DNA of 64,000 nt from Anaerococcus sp. Marseille-Q7828 (GCF_949769285.1 NZ_OX458331.1:1860001-1924000); one strand, 5' to 3'; positions 45,696-55,454 are shown, counted from the stretch's first letter. The notes: generated by a model not told the origin, from the sequence alone. Translations and numbers: made by a program.

Positions 45696-46916
45696 ATGCA
45701 AAACATTAGAGAAGTTTTGGAAAATATATATTATGTAGGGGTAAACGATAGACGTATTACCAGATTTGAGAATATGTTCCCATTAGAAAATGGTGTGGCA
45801 TACAGCTCATTTATTATAAAAGATGAAAAAAATGTACTACTTGACAGTGTTGAATCTGCTTTTACTAGACAGTATCTTCAAAATATAGAGAAAGCTCTTG
45901 ATGGCGAAGATCTAGATTATGTTGTAATCCACCATATGGAGCCAGACCACTGCAGAAACATTGACTTTGTATTACAAAAATACCCAAATGCAAAATTTGT
46001 TGGTAATGCAAAAACTTTTAAATTTTACGAACAATTCTATAATGACGATTTCAAGGATAGATATTACGAAGTAAAAGATGGTGATGAACTAAATCTTGGA
46101 AAACATAATCTTAAATTTGTATTTGCTCCAATGGTTCACTGGCCAGAAGTTATGATGTCATACGAAACAAACAATGGCTACCTATTCTCAGCTGATGCTT
46201 TTGGATCATTCAATGCAATCGAAGGACATCTAAAAGCTAAGAATATAATTCATAGAGGAGATTGGTTAGAACAAGCTCGTAGATACTACATTAATATTGT
46301 AGGTAAATTTGGTAAACAAGTTCAAGCCCTATTCAAAAAAGTAGAGGGTCTAGAAATAAATGCTATCCTACCACTACACGGTCCAGTATATGATGATAAA
46401 GAATCAATCGACTTTATCCTTGATAAATATACTAAATGGGCAACATATACCCCAGAAGAAAAGGGTGTAGTAATATGCTATGCTTCAATGTATGGAGATA
46501 CTGAAGAAGCTGCTGATATCCTTGCAGCTGAACTTGCTGACCTTGGGGTAAATGAAGACATAGAAATTTATGACGTATCAAATACAGACCCTTCATATAT
46601 GATTGCAGCTTGCCACAGATTTTCTAATGCTGTATTTGCTCCAATCAACTACAACTCAGGCCTATACTACAAGATGGAAGCTTTCTTAACAGAATTAGTT
46701 GGTACAGGCTACCAAAACAGACACATCTCATTCTTAAACAACTGGTCTTGGGGTGGTACAAGCCTTAAAGTTTCCAAAGAAATTCTAGAAAAAGGTAAAC
46801 ACGAATATATAGGTGAAGATGTGCTAGTAAACTCTAGTGTAAAAGACGAACAAGTTGAACAATTAAAGGCTTTAGCAAAAGCAATAAAAGAAGACTTGGA
46901 CAATAACGAATACTAA
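45696..46916 (+). CDS. flavodiiron protein (FprA family A-type flavoprotein)
   Basis: A 406-residue cytoplasmic enzyme that reduces O2 (or NO) to protect anaerobes. The N-terminal beta-lactamase-like domain holds the di-iron site: VIHHMEPDHCRN (about 85-95), MVHWPEVM, SADAFGSF and LPLHGPVYDD. A flavodoxin domain starts near 265 (VICYASMYGDTEEAADILA). No rubredoxin is fused. GGAGG precedes the ATG. It is divergent from the ACAD-EtfA gene and may be expressed with it as an electron sink, which is inference. Confidence 0.94.
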   Translation: MQNIREVLENIYYVGVNDRRITRFENMFPLENGVAYSSFIIKDEKNVLLDSVESAFTRQYLQNIEKALDGEDLDYVVIHHMEPDHCRNIDFVLQKYPNAKFVGNAKTFKFYEQFYNDDFKDRYYEVKDGDELNLGKHNLKFVFAPMVHWPEVMMSYETNNGYLFSADAFGSFNAIEGHLKAKNIIHRGDWLEQARRYYINIVGKFGKQVQALFKKVEGLEINAILPLHGPVYDDKESIDFILDKYTKWATYTPEEKGVVICYASMYGDTEEAADILAAELADLGVNEDIEIYDVSNTDPSYMIAACHRFSNAVFAPINYNSGLYYKMEAFLTELVGTGYQNRHISFLNNWSWGGTSLKVSKEILEKGKHEYIGEDVLVNSSVKDEQVEQLKALAKAIKEDLDNNEY

Positions 46917-46922
46917 AAATTT

Positions 46923-46955
46923 AAGGGACTGTTACAAAATGTAGGAGTCCCTTTT
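46923..46955. terminator. terminator after the flavodiiron gene
   Basis: Stem AAGGGACT ... AGTCCCTT with a T-rich tail, between convergent genes. Confidence 0.75.
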
Positions 46956-46958
46956 ACT

Positions 46959-48323
46959 TTACAATTTTTTAATTAGATTCAATTTTCCATTATCATATGG
47001 AGGATATTTCATTTTCATATCCAAGTGTCCATTTGATAGCATTATTGATTTCCTATTTGAGAAGTTTTGGAAACCATAGTATCCGTGGTAGCCTCCTTGG
47101 CCACTATAGCCTACCCCACCAAAGGATAAGTTTGGATTTGATACCATCATCAAAGTACCATTTACCATGCCATTGCCAAATTCCATATTGTACATTACCT
47201 TTTCTTTGATGCGCTCATCATTGGTAAATAGATAAAGGGCTAATGGTTTTTCTAAAGTCTTAACTTTATACAATATTTCATTTAGATTTGTGTAGGTAAT
47301 TATAGGGAAAATCGGTCCAAATATTTCTTCTTCCATAAGTTTATTATCAAAATCAACATTATCTACTATAGTAGGTTCTAGTTTTAGTGTCTTTGAATTA
47401 TACCTACCACCATATATAATATCTTGGCCATCAAGAAGTCCCACCAATTTATACAAGTGATCATCATTTATAATCCTTGGATAGTCACTTGATAAAAGTG
47501 GATCTAGACCATAAAACTCAAATAAAGCTTTCTCCAACTCTTCTATAAACTTCTCTTTTATAGATCCATGAACAAGTATATAATCTGGCGATACACAAGT
47601 TTGTCCTGCATTTACAGTGTTGCCCCAGGCTATAGATCTTGCAGCAAGACTTATATCAGCATCTCTTTCTACAATAGTAGGAGACTTGCCTCCAAGTTCT
47701 AAAGTTACTTTTGAAAGATTCTTGCTGGCCTTTTCCATGATAGTCTTTCCAACAGCGCTTCCACCCGTGTAGAAAATGTGGTCGTAATTGTAGGATAAAA
47801 GCTCATCATGGATTACTTGGTCATTATCCACTACATAAATAAATTCAGGGTCAAAATTCTTATTTAGTATTGACCTTATTAATTTTGAAGTTTCTTTTGA
47901 TTTCCTGCTTGTCTTAAGTATTACAGTATTACCAGCTCCAATAGCCCCAATTAGTGGATCCATAGCAAGTTGGAAAGGATAATTCCAAGGGGATATGATT
48001 AGTGTTATTCCCATTGGCTCATATAGGGTGTATGATTTGGCAGGCATAGATGTGATTGGAGTCTTCTCAATTATAGGATTCATCCACTCTTCTAGATTTT
48101 CTATGGCCATATCTATTTCTTCATAGAGCATGAGTATTTCTGTTGTGTATGATTCAAAGTTTGACTTGCCCAAATCTTTTGCAAGGGCCATCAAAATATT
48201 ATCTTCAAACATTTCTATTATAGCGCGCAATTTTTTTAGATTATAAATCCTAAAATCATATGTTTTAGTCTGACCAGAGTAAAAATATTCTCTTTGTAAA
48301 TTAACTATATTTGCTAAATTCAT
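46959..48323 (-). CDS. aldehyde dehydrogenase family protein
   Basis: A 454-residue NAD(P)-dependent dehydrogenase of the class 3 (ALDH3/YwdH) type. It has ISPWNYPFQLAMDPLIGAIG, YTGGSAVGK, the catalytic Glu in TLELGGKSP and the nucleophilic Cys in NAGQTCVSPDYILVH. The C-terminus has GEEIFGPI-like EEEIFGPIFPI and NLSFGGVGYSG. It would oxidise medium or long aliphatic or aromatic aldehydes. GAGGAG precedes the ATG. Confidence 0.92.
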   Translation of the reverse strand: MNLANIVNLQREYFYSGQTKTYDFRIYNLKKLRAIIEMFEDNILMALAKDLGKSNFESYTTEILMLYEEIDMAIENLEEWMNPIIEKTPITSMPAKSYTLYEPMGITLIISPWNYPFQLAMDPLIGAIGAGNTVILKTSRKSKETSKLIRSILNKNFDPEFIYVVDNDQVIHDELLSYNYDHIFYTGGSAVGKTIMEKASKNLSKVTLELGGKSPTIVERDADISLAARSIAWGNTVNAGQTCVSPDYILVHGSIKEKFIEELEKALFEFYGLDPLLSSDYPRIINDDHLYKLVGLLDGQDIIYGGRYNSKTLKLEPTIVDNVDFDNKLMEEEIFGPIFPIITYTNLNEILYKVKTLEKPLALYLFTNDERIKEKVMYNMEFGNGMVNGTLMMVSNPNLSFGGVGYSGQGGYHGYYGFQNFSNRKSIMLSNGHLDMKMKYPPYDNGKLNLIKKL

Positions 48324-48396
48324 TATTATCTCCTCGTCTCATAAATAAGTCCTTAGGATATTAATACCCAAGCCAGGCTACAATTTTATTTTATTT

Positions 48397-48432
48397 AAAA
48401 AACCTCAAAATCTATTAGAAAGATTTTGAGGC
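48397..48432 (-). terminator. terminator after the peroxiredoxin gene
   Basis: Perfect stem CCTCAAAATCT/AGATTTTGAGG with a T-rich tail on the minus strand. Confidence 0.88.
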
Positions 48433-48437
48433 CAATA

Positions 48438-48890
48438 TTATAAGTTTTCTATAAGTTCTTCAACATCTGGGAGTTCGCTAGCTTCGTAAACTTTTACCCA
48501 CTTAACTTTTCCTTCTTCATCTATTATGACATTGGCACGTTTGCTCGCACCATTTTCTTCATTAAATAGTCCATAGGCTTTGGTTACTTCTGCATATGGG
48601 AAGAAGTCGGATACAATTTTTACGTTGTCAATGCATAAAATATCAGCCCATTTTTGTTTAGCTGGATATGGGTCTATAGAAAGTCCGATTACAACAGTAT
48701 CGCCTTTTTCTTGAATCCTATCATAATTTCTCTCTAAGCTTCTCATTTGATCTGTACATACAGAAGTGAAAGCTAGAGGGTGCCAGGATAAGATAACTTT
48801 CTTGCCCTTTAAATCTGATAACTTAATATCATTTTTTTCTTGATCTTTTAATGTAAATTCTGGTGCCATTTCTGAAACTTTTATTGTCAT
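48438..48890 (-). CDS. peroxiredoxin (AhpC/TSA family)
   Basis: A 150-residue thiol peroxidase with the family start APEFTLKDQEKNDIKLSDL and the peroxidatic Cys in PLAFTSVCTDQM (about residue 46). Another Cys occurs in ADILCIDN near residue 88. It is in the redoxin group close to BCP/AhpE. It sits among other oxidative-stress genes (flavodiiron protein). GGAGAG precedes the ATG. Confidence 0.92.
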   Translation of the reverse strand: MTIKVSEMAPEFTLKDQEKNDIKLSDLKGKKVILSWHPLAFTSVCTDQMRSLERNYDRIQEKGDTVVIGLSIDPYPAKQKWADILCIDNVKIVSDFFPYAEVTKAYGLFNEENGASKRANVIIDEEGKVKWVKVYEASELPDVEELIENL

Positions 48891-48946
48891 TATATTCTCT
48901 CCTTTATTTGCTTCTTATATATTTATACCCACAAATTTTTACATTG

Positions 48947-48971
48947 AAAAAGGCCAAGCTAAACTTGGCCA
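48947..48971 (-). terminator. terminator after ridA
   Basis: Stem GGCCAAG/CTTGGCC with TTTTTCA tail on the minus strand. Confidence 0.87.
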
Positions 48972-48989
48972 AAATTATTGAAATGCTTA

Positions 48990-49361
48990 TTATAATGTAG
49001 CTATAGCTTCTATTTCTATAACTCCACCTAGTGGAAGTGCTCCTACTTGGATAGCAGATCTTGCTGGTTTGTGGTCAGAGAAGTATTCTTTGTAAACTTC
49101 GTTTACTGCAGCAAAGTCATTGATGTCAGCTAGGAAAACTGTACATTTGATAACCTTGTCCATGCTTGTACCTGCTTCTTCAAGAATTGCTTTTACATTT
49201 TCAAGAGATTGTCTTGCAGCAGCTTTGATTTCTGTTACTAGTTCACCATTTTCTGGATTGATAGAAAGTTGTCCAGATGTGAATACTAGGTTTTCTGTAC
49301 CTATAGCTTGTACGTATGGACCTACTGCTGCTGGTGCTTTGTCTGTATTATATGCTTTCAT
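48990..49361 (-). CDS. ridA: RidA family reactive intermediate deaminase
   Basis: A 123-residue enamine/imine deaminase that clears 2-aminoacrylate from PLP enzymes. Conserved regions are APAAVGPYVQAI, VFTSGQL, KCTVFLADINDF, the Arg of PARSAIQV and LPLGGVIEIEAIA. It lies 15 bases behind the vanY-like gene. Confidence 0.95.
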   Translation of the reverse strand: MKAYNTDKAPAAVGPYVQAIGTENLVFTSGQLSINPENGELVTEIKAAARQSLENVKAILEEAGTSMDKVIKCTVFLADINDFAAVNEVYKEYFSDHKPARSAIQVGALPLGGVIEIEAIATL

Positions 49362-49376
49362 TATTAATTCTCCTCT

Positions 49377-50378
49377 TTAATTGATTTTTAAATAGTCTTC
49401 CAATGTCAAGTTATTCTCATAAATCTCTTTGGCATTTTCAACGCCAACGAATCTAAAGTGCCAAGGCTCAGCTTTGTGATTTGTTTTATCCTCTTTGCCC
49501 TTTGGATATCTTTCTATAAATCCATATTTGTAGGCATTTTCTATAAGCCACTGGTATTCAGAAGTTTTTTCAAACTTCTCATTATATTTGTTACCTTCTG
49601 TAAAAAAGTCAAAGGCTGATCCTAATTGGTGTTCATTTGTGCCAGCAGCAGAGCTATCAATCTCTCCTGCAGCATACATTTTTTCTTCTAAGTCATAACC
49701 CCTATAATCAGAAGCAATTTTTAAGTCCATGCCTTCTCTTTGCATGTCTTGTCTTAGAGTTTCAAATGCACGTTTGGCAGTCTTATCTACACCAGGATCA
49801 AAATCTCTAGGCAATTTATAATCATCACTAACATAAGTTAGACCATTTATAACTTTAATCTGATTGTCACTTGTAAGTTTTGATAGGCCGTATTTATTGA
49901 CATAATAATAGGCATCATCGATTTTAACTTTGGTGAAACCATTCTCTGTGCCATAACTAGGCACATAGGAACCCTCTTTGATGAACTTTTCAGTTTTGGA
50001 AAAATCATTTGGATATTGGTAGGCATACTGAGTTTTTACACAATATAAATACTCCTGTAGATTATCTTGGTAGCCGTCATCGGATACTTGTAATTTTTCT
50101 TCAATATCTGTATCGGCAAAACCAATTTGTGTAGCTACATGGATATCACCATTATTTTCTTCTTTAACTTCTTCCAATAAATTATTTATTTCGCCAGATG
50201 CTTGCCTATATTCGGTAGGTCTAGCTATTGTGAAATCATCTTCCTTGTTAAATCCAAAATGTAGAATCCCTGTAAGTGCTAGGGCTGCTACTGTAGTTCT
50301 TGTTAAAATCTTCTTTGTTCTTGCTTTTCTTTCTCTTTGTTTAATTCTCTTTTTTTCTCTGATACCTTTATTAGACAT
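49377..50378 (-). CDS. membrane-anchored D-alanyl-D-alanine carboxypeptidase (VanY/M15B type)
   Basis: A 333-residue protein with a very basic cytoplasmic start (REKKRIKQRERKARTKK), one membrane helix (about 27-44), a possible SH3-like region near 95-150 (YCVKTQYAYQY ... FTKVKIDDAYYYV) and a zinc LAS peptidase domain from about 200. Zinc and catalytic residues are in SDYRGY, NEHQLGSAFDFF (His and Asp ligands) and AEPWHFRFVG. It trims the terminal D-Ala of peptidoglycan stem peptides; vancomycin resistance genes are not nearby, so a housekeeping role is likely. Confidence 0.9.
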   Translation of the reverse strand: MSNKGIREKKRIKQRERKARTKKILTRTTVAALALTGILHFGFNKEDDFTIARPTEYRQASGEINNLLEEVKEENNGDIHVATQIGFADTDIEEKLQVSDDGYQDNLQEYLYCVKTQYAYQYPNDFSKTEKFIKEGSYVPSYGTENGFTKVKIDDAYYYVNKYGLSKLTSDNQIKVINGLTYVSDDYKLPRDFDPGVDKTAKRAFETLRQDMQREGMDLKIASDYRGYDLEEKMYAAGEIDSSAAGTNEHQLGSAFDFFTEGNKYNEKFEKTSEYQWLIENAYKYGFIERYPKGKEDKTNHKAEPWHFRFVGVENAKEIYENNLTLEDYLKIN

Positions 50379-50564
50379 ATAAAAATCCTATTCATTTATT
50401 TCAATCGTTTTATATCAGTAAGTCTAAGGGATAGTATATTAACAAACTTATAAAATATATTCCAATTCTAAAATAGTTTGCTTTACATACTTGGTTAATA
50501 TTATTATAACACGACTTTGTAATTATGCATAGGGGTTATTTGGCTAAAATCAGACATTTTTCAC

Positions 50565-50586
50565 AAAAAAACGACCAATTAGGTCG
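50565..50586 (-). terminator. terminator after ppx-ppk
   Basis: Short stem CGACC-TAATT-GGTCG followed by seven T on the minus strand, 26 bases behind ppk. Confidence 0.85.
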
Positions 50587-50612
50587 AATTTTCGAAAAAT
50601 TATTAATTTTTT

Positions 50613-52811
50613 TTATTTTCTTCTAAATATATCTAGGATTCTTTGCAAGTAACTTTTCTCAGAAACCAATTTCTTCCTATCTTCACTCATGGGCTCTCTA
50701 TTTCTTTTTAGCCTATTTCTTCTTGCAACTTTTTGTGCATTTCTTTCTTCTTCTATGTCAATATTTCTTTTCTTGGCTCTTTCTATCAATGTATCTTGGG
50801 CATCTATATTGTTTACATTTTGAACCTTTGTGTACTGACTGTTTGCCAACAATTTTCTAATCTTTACATCATCAGAAAACATAAGGTCGAGGTAATCCAT
50901 AATTCTCTTCTTGACCTCGTCATCATATATAGGTACAGCAACTTCCATCCTATTTCTGATATTTCTAGTCATAAAGTCAGCTGATGATATATACAACTTA
51001 GCGTCCAAATCGCGACCAAATTGATATACCCTAGAGTGTTCCAAGAATCTTCCAACTATCTGGTAAATATTTACATTCTCAGTCCTATTTGGAATATTTG
51101 GCAAAATGCAACAAATACCCCTGACAAGCATGTCAATGTGTACACCAGCATTTGACGCTTCGGATAATTTGTCAATTAATTTTCTGTCAGATACAGAGTT
51201 TACCTTTATCCTTATATATCCATCGTGGCTTTGCTTTTGTCTTTCTATTTGCTCGTCTATTAGTCTAGCTAGACCTTCTTGCATTGATTTTGGACTAACA
51301 AGGAGATTGTCATATTCTCCTTCCAAATTTCCAAGTTGAATATTATCAAATAATTCCTTAGCATCTTGGCCTATTGGACCACTTGCTGTCATAAATGAAA
51401 AATCTGTATAAAGCTTTGCAGTCTTCTCATTGTAATTGCCTGTTGCTACTTGGGTGATGTATTCTACATTTTCATTATCATCAACCTTAGTTATCAGGCA
51501 AACTTTTGAATGAGTCTTGTAGTTATCAAAACCAAATAATATCTTACAGCCCGCATCTTCTAGTTTTGTTGACCAAAATAGGTTGTTATCTTCATCAAAT
51601 CTTGCCCTAAGTTCCATCAAAACAGTGACATCCTTGCCATTTTCACTTGCCTTTATCAAAGCTTTGGCAATCTTACTATCTTCTGCTATCCTATATAGGG
51701 TGATTTTAATAGAAACTACACTATCATCTTCTGCAGCTTCCTCTAACAATCTTATGACAGGATCCATAGATTCATATGGGAAAGATAGTATTATGTCTTT
51801 CTTCTCAATCTGGTCAATCATTTTTTCATTCGGATCAACCATAGCAGAATCTAATGGAGAATATTTATCATAGGTATGGTTGTTTATTATATTTTCTGGC
51901 AAGTCCTCGACAAGTCCAAACAGAAATCCTGGTTGCATCAAAGACTTAGTCAAGAAAATATTCTTTTTATCCAGATCAAATTGTGCCTTTAAAAATTCTA
52001 TAGATTCTTCGCTAAGGTCTTGGTCAACTTCAAGGCGAACCGGATGTAGTCTTTTTCTTTTCTTAAGTTGAGTCTTCATATAGGATCTAAAGTCTTGATC
52101 TATATCAAAGTCATCGTCATCATAGGAAATATCAGTATTTCTAGTTAGGGAAATAATATATTTATTTTCTACCTTGTAACCCTCAAAAACTTGGTAGCCA
52201 TATTCTTTGATAATGTCTTCTATGAATACGAAAGTAGTATCATTGATTTTAAGATATCTTTTTATTCTATCAGGAACTTGGATTAGGCCAACTCTGTCGC
52301 TTACTTTGTCGTTGTGTTTTCTTAGAGAAAATAGGACAGATAAGGCCAAATTTGGCAATCTTGGAAATGGGTGAACTCTATCAACTATTTGAAAGTTTAA
52401 TATTGGTTCAATTTTTGTATTAAAGTAATACTCTACATATTTTTTATCTTTTTCACTTAACTCTGAAACTTTTAATAAGTTGATGCCATTTACCTTGAGG
52501 TCATCAACTAATTGGTTGTAAACTTGGTCTTTTTTACGATACAAATCGATACATTCTTTAAGTATTGCATCAATTTGCTCATCACTGGTCATACCTGATT
52601 TGTTGTCGACAGGTTTTTTCTTTAGATTTTTAAAGTCAGTAAGACTACCAACCCTAACCATAAAAAACTCTTCAAGGTTGGTGTCAAATATGGAGAAAAA
52701 TCTTAGCCTTTCAAGCAAGGGAACACTTTTGTCATTAGCTTCTTCAAGTACTCTTTGATCAAATTGCAGCCAAGAAAGCTCTCGGTTTTGCGTAAAAGAT
52801 ATATCAGTCAT
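50613..52811 (-). CDS. ppk: polyphosphate kinase 1
   Basis: PPK1 (732 residues) polymerises the gamma phosphate of ATP into polyphosphate. It has the N-terminal FTQNRELSWLQFDQRVLEEA, SVVSIKITLYRIAEDSKIAK, the basic active site ELRARFDEDNN, THSKVCLI and the phosphorylated His region RFLEHSRVYQFG, and SADFMTRN with RRMEV-like RNRMEVAVP. It lies 5 bases behind the Ppx/GppA gene, an arrangement for making and breaking polyphosphate together. The C-terminal tail after 690 is basic and not conserved. Confidence 0.96.
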   Translation of the reverse strand: MTDISFTQNRELSWLQFDQRVLEEANDKSVPLLERLRFFSIFDTNLEEFFMVRVGSLTDFKNLKKKPVDNKSGMTSDEQIDAILKECIDLYRKKDQVYNQLVDDLKVNGINLLKVSELSEKDKKYVEYYFNTKIEPILNFQIVDRVHPFPRLPNLALSVLFSLRKHNDKVSDRVGLIQVPDRIKRYLKINDTTFVFIEDIIKEYGYQVFEGYKVENKYIISLTRNTDISYDDDDFDIDQDFRSYMKTQLKKRKRLHPVRLEVDQDLSEESIEFLKAQFDLDKKNIFLTKSLMQPGFLFGLVEDLPENIINNHTYDKYSPLDSAMVDPNEKMIDQIEKKDIILSFPYESMDPVIRLLEEAAEDDSVVSIKITLYRIAEDSKIAKALIKASENGKDVTVLMELRARFDEDNNLFWSTKLEDAGCKILFGFDNYKTHSKVCLITKVDDNENVEYITQVATGNYNEKTAKLYTDFSFMTASGPIGQDAKELFDNIQLGNLEGEYDNLLVSPKSMQEGLARLIDEQIERQKQSHDGYIRIKVNSVSDRKLIDKLSEASNAGVHIDMLVRGICCILPNIPNRTENVNIYQIVGRFLEHSRVYQFGRDLDAKLYISSADFMTRNIRNRMEVAVPIYDDEVKKRIMDYLDLMFSDDVKIRKLLANSQYTKVQNVNNIDAQDTLIERAKKRNIDIEEERNAQKVARRNRLKRNREPMSEDRKKLVSEKSYLQRILDIFRRK

Positions 52812-52816
52812 ATTAC

Positions 52817-53725
52817 TTATTCATTCCTTCCTAGTAGTTTACTATATACATACCCTTCTCTTACTCCAGTTTGACTAACTGAGATCTCACTGCAATAAAA
52901 ATATTTTGCTACACGATTTAAAATAGCCATTCCAGGCAATAGTGTGTGTATTCGGTCTGGTTTAACTTCTAGAATTGAATCAAGTATCTCTCTAGGTTCT
53001 TCTTCAATTACTTCTTTTAGCATAGAATTGAACTTATCTTTTTGCATGGTTGTGTTATAAGAATCTAGCTTATAGTATTCATTGTAAAACTTAAGGCTTG
53101 CACGGGCAGATCCACCAACCGCACACAGAAGATCGTGTTTTTCCCTATAAAACTTCTTATCTTCAAACATCTTTTTCATATCTGCATCTATGCTTTTTTT
53201 CTCAGCTGTAGTCATAAATAGTTGGTCTACATAATCATTGAAAGCTGACAAGGAACCAATAGAAAGAGAAGTAGATTTTATAACCTTATTTTGATCTATA
53301 ATTACAATCTCACTAGATCCACCACCAATATCAGTAAGTATACCGCGAGATACTTCAATAGATGAACTTGCTCCTATGAAAGCAAGTTTCGCTTCATCTT
53401 CACCACTTAATATTTCAATATCTAGGTCGAGCTCTTCTTTCACTCTGGATAAAATTTCAACCCTATTAGCTGCATCTCTTATAGTAGCCGTTGCAAATGG
53501 GTGAACTTCATCAATATCTTCAAAATTATCTACTACATTTTTAAACATTCTAAGAACATCTATTAATCTTTGGATGCCCTTTTCCGAAACAACTCCATCC
53601 TTAACAAATGATCTTAGTGAAGCTTGCTCTTTCTCATTAAATAAATTGCTTACTTTTTGGCCAACCACCTTATAGACTGAAAGTCTAACAGTGTTTGAAC
53701 CAATATCTATGACTGCATATATCAT
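52817..53725 (-). CDS. ppx: exopolyphosphatase / pppGpp phosphohydrolase family
   Basis: A 302-residue ASKHA-fold phosphatase with AVIDIGSNTVRLSVY at the N-terminus, FATATIRDAAN, LSGEDEAKLAF, and the phosphate loop LTDIGGGSSE. It lacks the C-terminal HD domain of long Ppx/GppA. It either shortens polyphosphate or converts pppGpp to ppGpp; the adjoining ppk favours the former. Its ATG follows directly on the murI stop. Confidence 0.93.
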   Translation of the reverse strand: MIYAVIDIGSNTVRLSVYKVVGQKVSNLFNEKEQASLRSFVKDGVVSEKGIQRLIDVLRMFKNVVDNFEDIDEVHPFATATIRDAANRVEILSRVKEELDLDIEILSGEDEAKLAFIGASSSIEVSRGILTDIGGGSSEIVIIDQNKVIKSTSLSIGSLSAFNDYVDQLFMTTAEKKSIDADMKKMFEDKKFYREKHDLLCAVGGSARASLKFYNEYYKLDSYNTTMQKDKFNSMLKEVIEEEPREILDSILEVKPDRIHTLLPGMAILNRVAKYFYCSEISVSQTGVREGYVYSKLLGRNE

Positions 53726-54463
53726 TTACAACTCCTTTTCTACTAAATTATAATCGCAATCAATCAAATTTTTTATAATCTTTTCTGTACTAGGATCAAC
53801 CTTACTCATAAAAATATTCACTGACGAATCTTCATTTTCCGGCAAATCTAACTTGAGATAATCAGCCGGATCAATGATATTAGCCTTATATGTAAGGTTT
53901 TTCTTTATAGCATCTGTAATTATAGGATAATGGGTGCAGGCTAAGATGATATTTTCGATTTTTCCCTTATTGGCAATTTCTAAGTATTCCCCCAAGGACT
54001 TATCCAATTCATCACCAGATGTCTTGCCATCTTCTATGTAATCTACAAGTTTTATTCCTGCAACTTCATAGACCTTGCTATTATTTTGGATATTATTCTT
54101 ATAAAAATGACTGTTTATAGTAGCCTTTGTTCCAAGAACCAAAAAATCTCCATCATAAAGCTTTGTAGCTTCTATGCCAGCATCTGTAATGGGATAAAAT
54201 TTCTTCTTGTACTTATCGCTAAGATGTTTACTAGCCAAAGCCGATATAGTATTACAAGCGATGATATAATAATCTATATCAAATCCTTGTAAAAAATCTA
54301 CAATTTCTTCAGCAAACTTAATTATCTCAGCCTTATCCCTGTTACCATAAGGTGCTCTTAGGCTATCACCAAAGTAATAATAGTTGGCCTTGTTTGTCTT
54401 TATTAACTTTTGTAAAACGGTTAGGCCACCAAGGCCCGAGTCAAATACCCCAATATTTGTCAT
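53726..54463 (-). CDS. murI: glutamate racemase
   Basis: A 245-residue racemase supplying D-glutamate for peptidoglycan. Signature segments are GVFDSGLGGLTVL, YFGDSLRAPYG, the first catalytic Cys in IIACNT and the second in LACTHYP. It overlaps ispE by ATGA. Confidence 0.95.
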   Translation of the reverse strand: MTNIGVFDSGLGGLTVLQKLIKTNKANYYYFGDSLRAPYGNRDKAEIIKFAEEIVDFLQGFDIDYYIIACNTISALASKHLSDKYKKKFYPITDAGIEATKLYDGDFLVLGTKATINSHFYKNNIQNNSKVYEVAGIKLVDYIEDGKTSGDELDKSLGEYLEIANKGKIENIILACTHYPIITDAIKKNLTYKANIIDPADYLKLDLPENEDSSVNIFMSKVDPSTEKIIKNLIDCDYNLVEKEL

Positions 54464-55290
54464 ATAAGTTCCACCTTTTTTACAAAATCATACTTATCTT
54501 TTAAATTCTCATAAGCGAGATTATAGGTCTCATCATCTACAAAAATCCCAAAAATAGATGCACCACTACCGCTAATAAGTGTCACTTCAGCACCATTATC
54601 TAAAAAATCACCCTTTATATCAAGTAAGTGTGGATAAAGGTCTGTAACAACATCTTCCATGACATTTTCAAAGTAAAAAATAGCAGAATGATCTCCATCT
54701 TCTAGCTTTTTAACTATCAAATCATTATCAATATGGCCATCGCCCTTAAGATTTTTATAAACTTCTGCAGATGAAATATGTGTGCCATCGTTGATAAGCA
54801 AGATTTTCATATCTAAGTTATTTTCAAATGGAGAGATAATCTCGCCAATCCCCCTAGCTCTAGCAGGAGTATCTGTAAAGAAAAATGGAATATCAGCTCC
54901 AAGTCTTGCCCCAATATCCATCATTTCTTGGCTACTTAGAGATAGATCCCAGAGCTCATTTAGACCCTTGATCATCTCTGCTGCATCAGTAGATCCACCA
55001 GCAAGGCCAGCAGCTATCGGAATATTTTTAATAAGTTTAACATCAAGTCCAGGATTATCTGTCCTATCCTTTAGCATTTGCCAAACCTTATAAATTAGAT
55101 TGTCCTCAAGGTCCCCTATATTATCGTTGTTTGAAGAATATAAAAATTGTCCATTATCATTTTTATTAATAATTAATTCGTCAAATAAATTTATACGAGC
55201 CATGATAGTATCAATCTCATGATATCCATCAGGCCTTTGATATAAAGAATCTAAAGAAAGATTAATTTTTGCATAACATTTTCTTTTCAT
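54460..55290 (-). CDS. ispE: 4-diphosphocytidyl-2-C-methyl-D-erythritol kinase
   Basis: A 276-residue GHMP kinase of the MEP isoprenoid pathway. KCYAKINLSLDSLYQRPDGYHEI at the N-terminus, the ATP loop IPIAAGLAGGSTDAA, and the C-terminal LISGSGASIFGIF are diagnostic. The ATG at 55290 is chosen with GAGG seven bases ahead; an upstream TTG is possible but lies in that site. Confidence 0.95.
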   Translation of the reverse strand: MKRKCYAKINLSLDSLYQRPDGYHEIDTIMARINLFDELIINKNDNGQFLYSSNNDNIGDLEDNLIYKVWQMLKDRTDNPGLDVKLIKNIPIAAGLAGGSTDAAEMIKGLNELWDLSLSSQEMMDIGARLGADIPFFFTDTPARARGIGEIISPFENNLDMKILLINDGTHISSAEVYKNLKGDGHIDNDLIVKKLEDGDHSAIFYFENVMEDVVTDLYPHLLDIKGDFLDNGAEVTLISGSGASIFGIFVDDETYNLAYENLKDKYDFVKKVELI

Positions 55291-55333
55291 TTTCAACCTC
55301 AATATAAATTATACAAATATGTTAAAAATTGGC

Positions 55334-55357
55334 AAAAAAAAAGTGGGAAACCCACTA
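55334..55357 (-). terminator. terminator after tRNA-Leu
   Basis: Stem AGTGGG-TTT-CCCACT followed by nine T on the minus strand, seven bases behind the tRNA. Confidence 0.88.
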
Positions 55358-55363
55358 AATATT

Positions 55364-55454
55364 TGGTGCAGGATAGAAGACTTGAACTTCCACGACCTAA
55401 AAAGCGGCCACAAGATCCTTAGTCTTGCGCGTCTGCCAATTCCGCCAATCCTGC
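55364..55454 (-). tRNA. tRNA-Leu(AAG)
   Basis: A 91-base class II tRNA with long variable arm and encoded CCA. The anticodon stem CAAGA/TCTTG encloses loop CTAAGGA, so the anticodon is AAG with A at position 34. A34 leucine tRNAs are unusual in bacteria, and decoding would depend on deamination to inosine. Single gene with its own terminator. Confidence 0.93.

Noticed and set aside
49377-50378. Vancomycin resistance determinant
   Set aside because: The VanY-type peptidase stands alone; no vanHAX or VanRS-like genes lie nearby, so a housekeeping wall enzyme is more likely.
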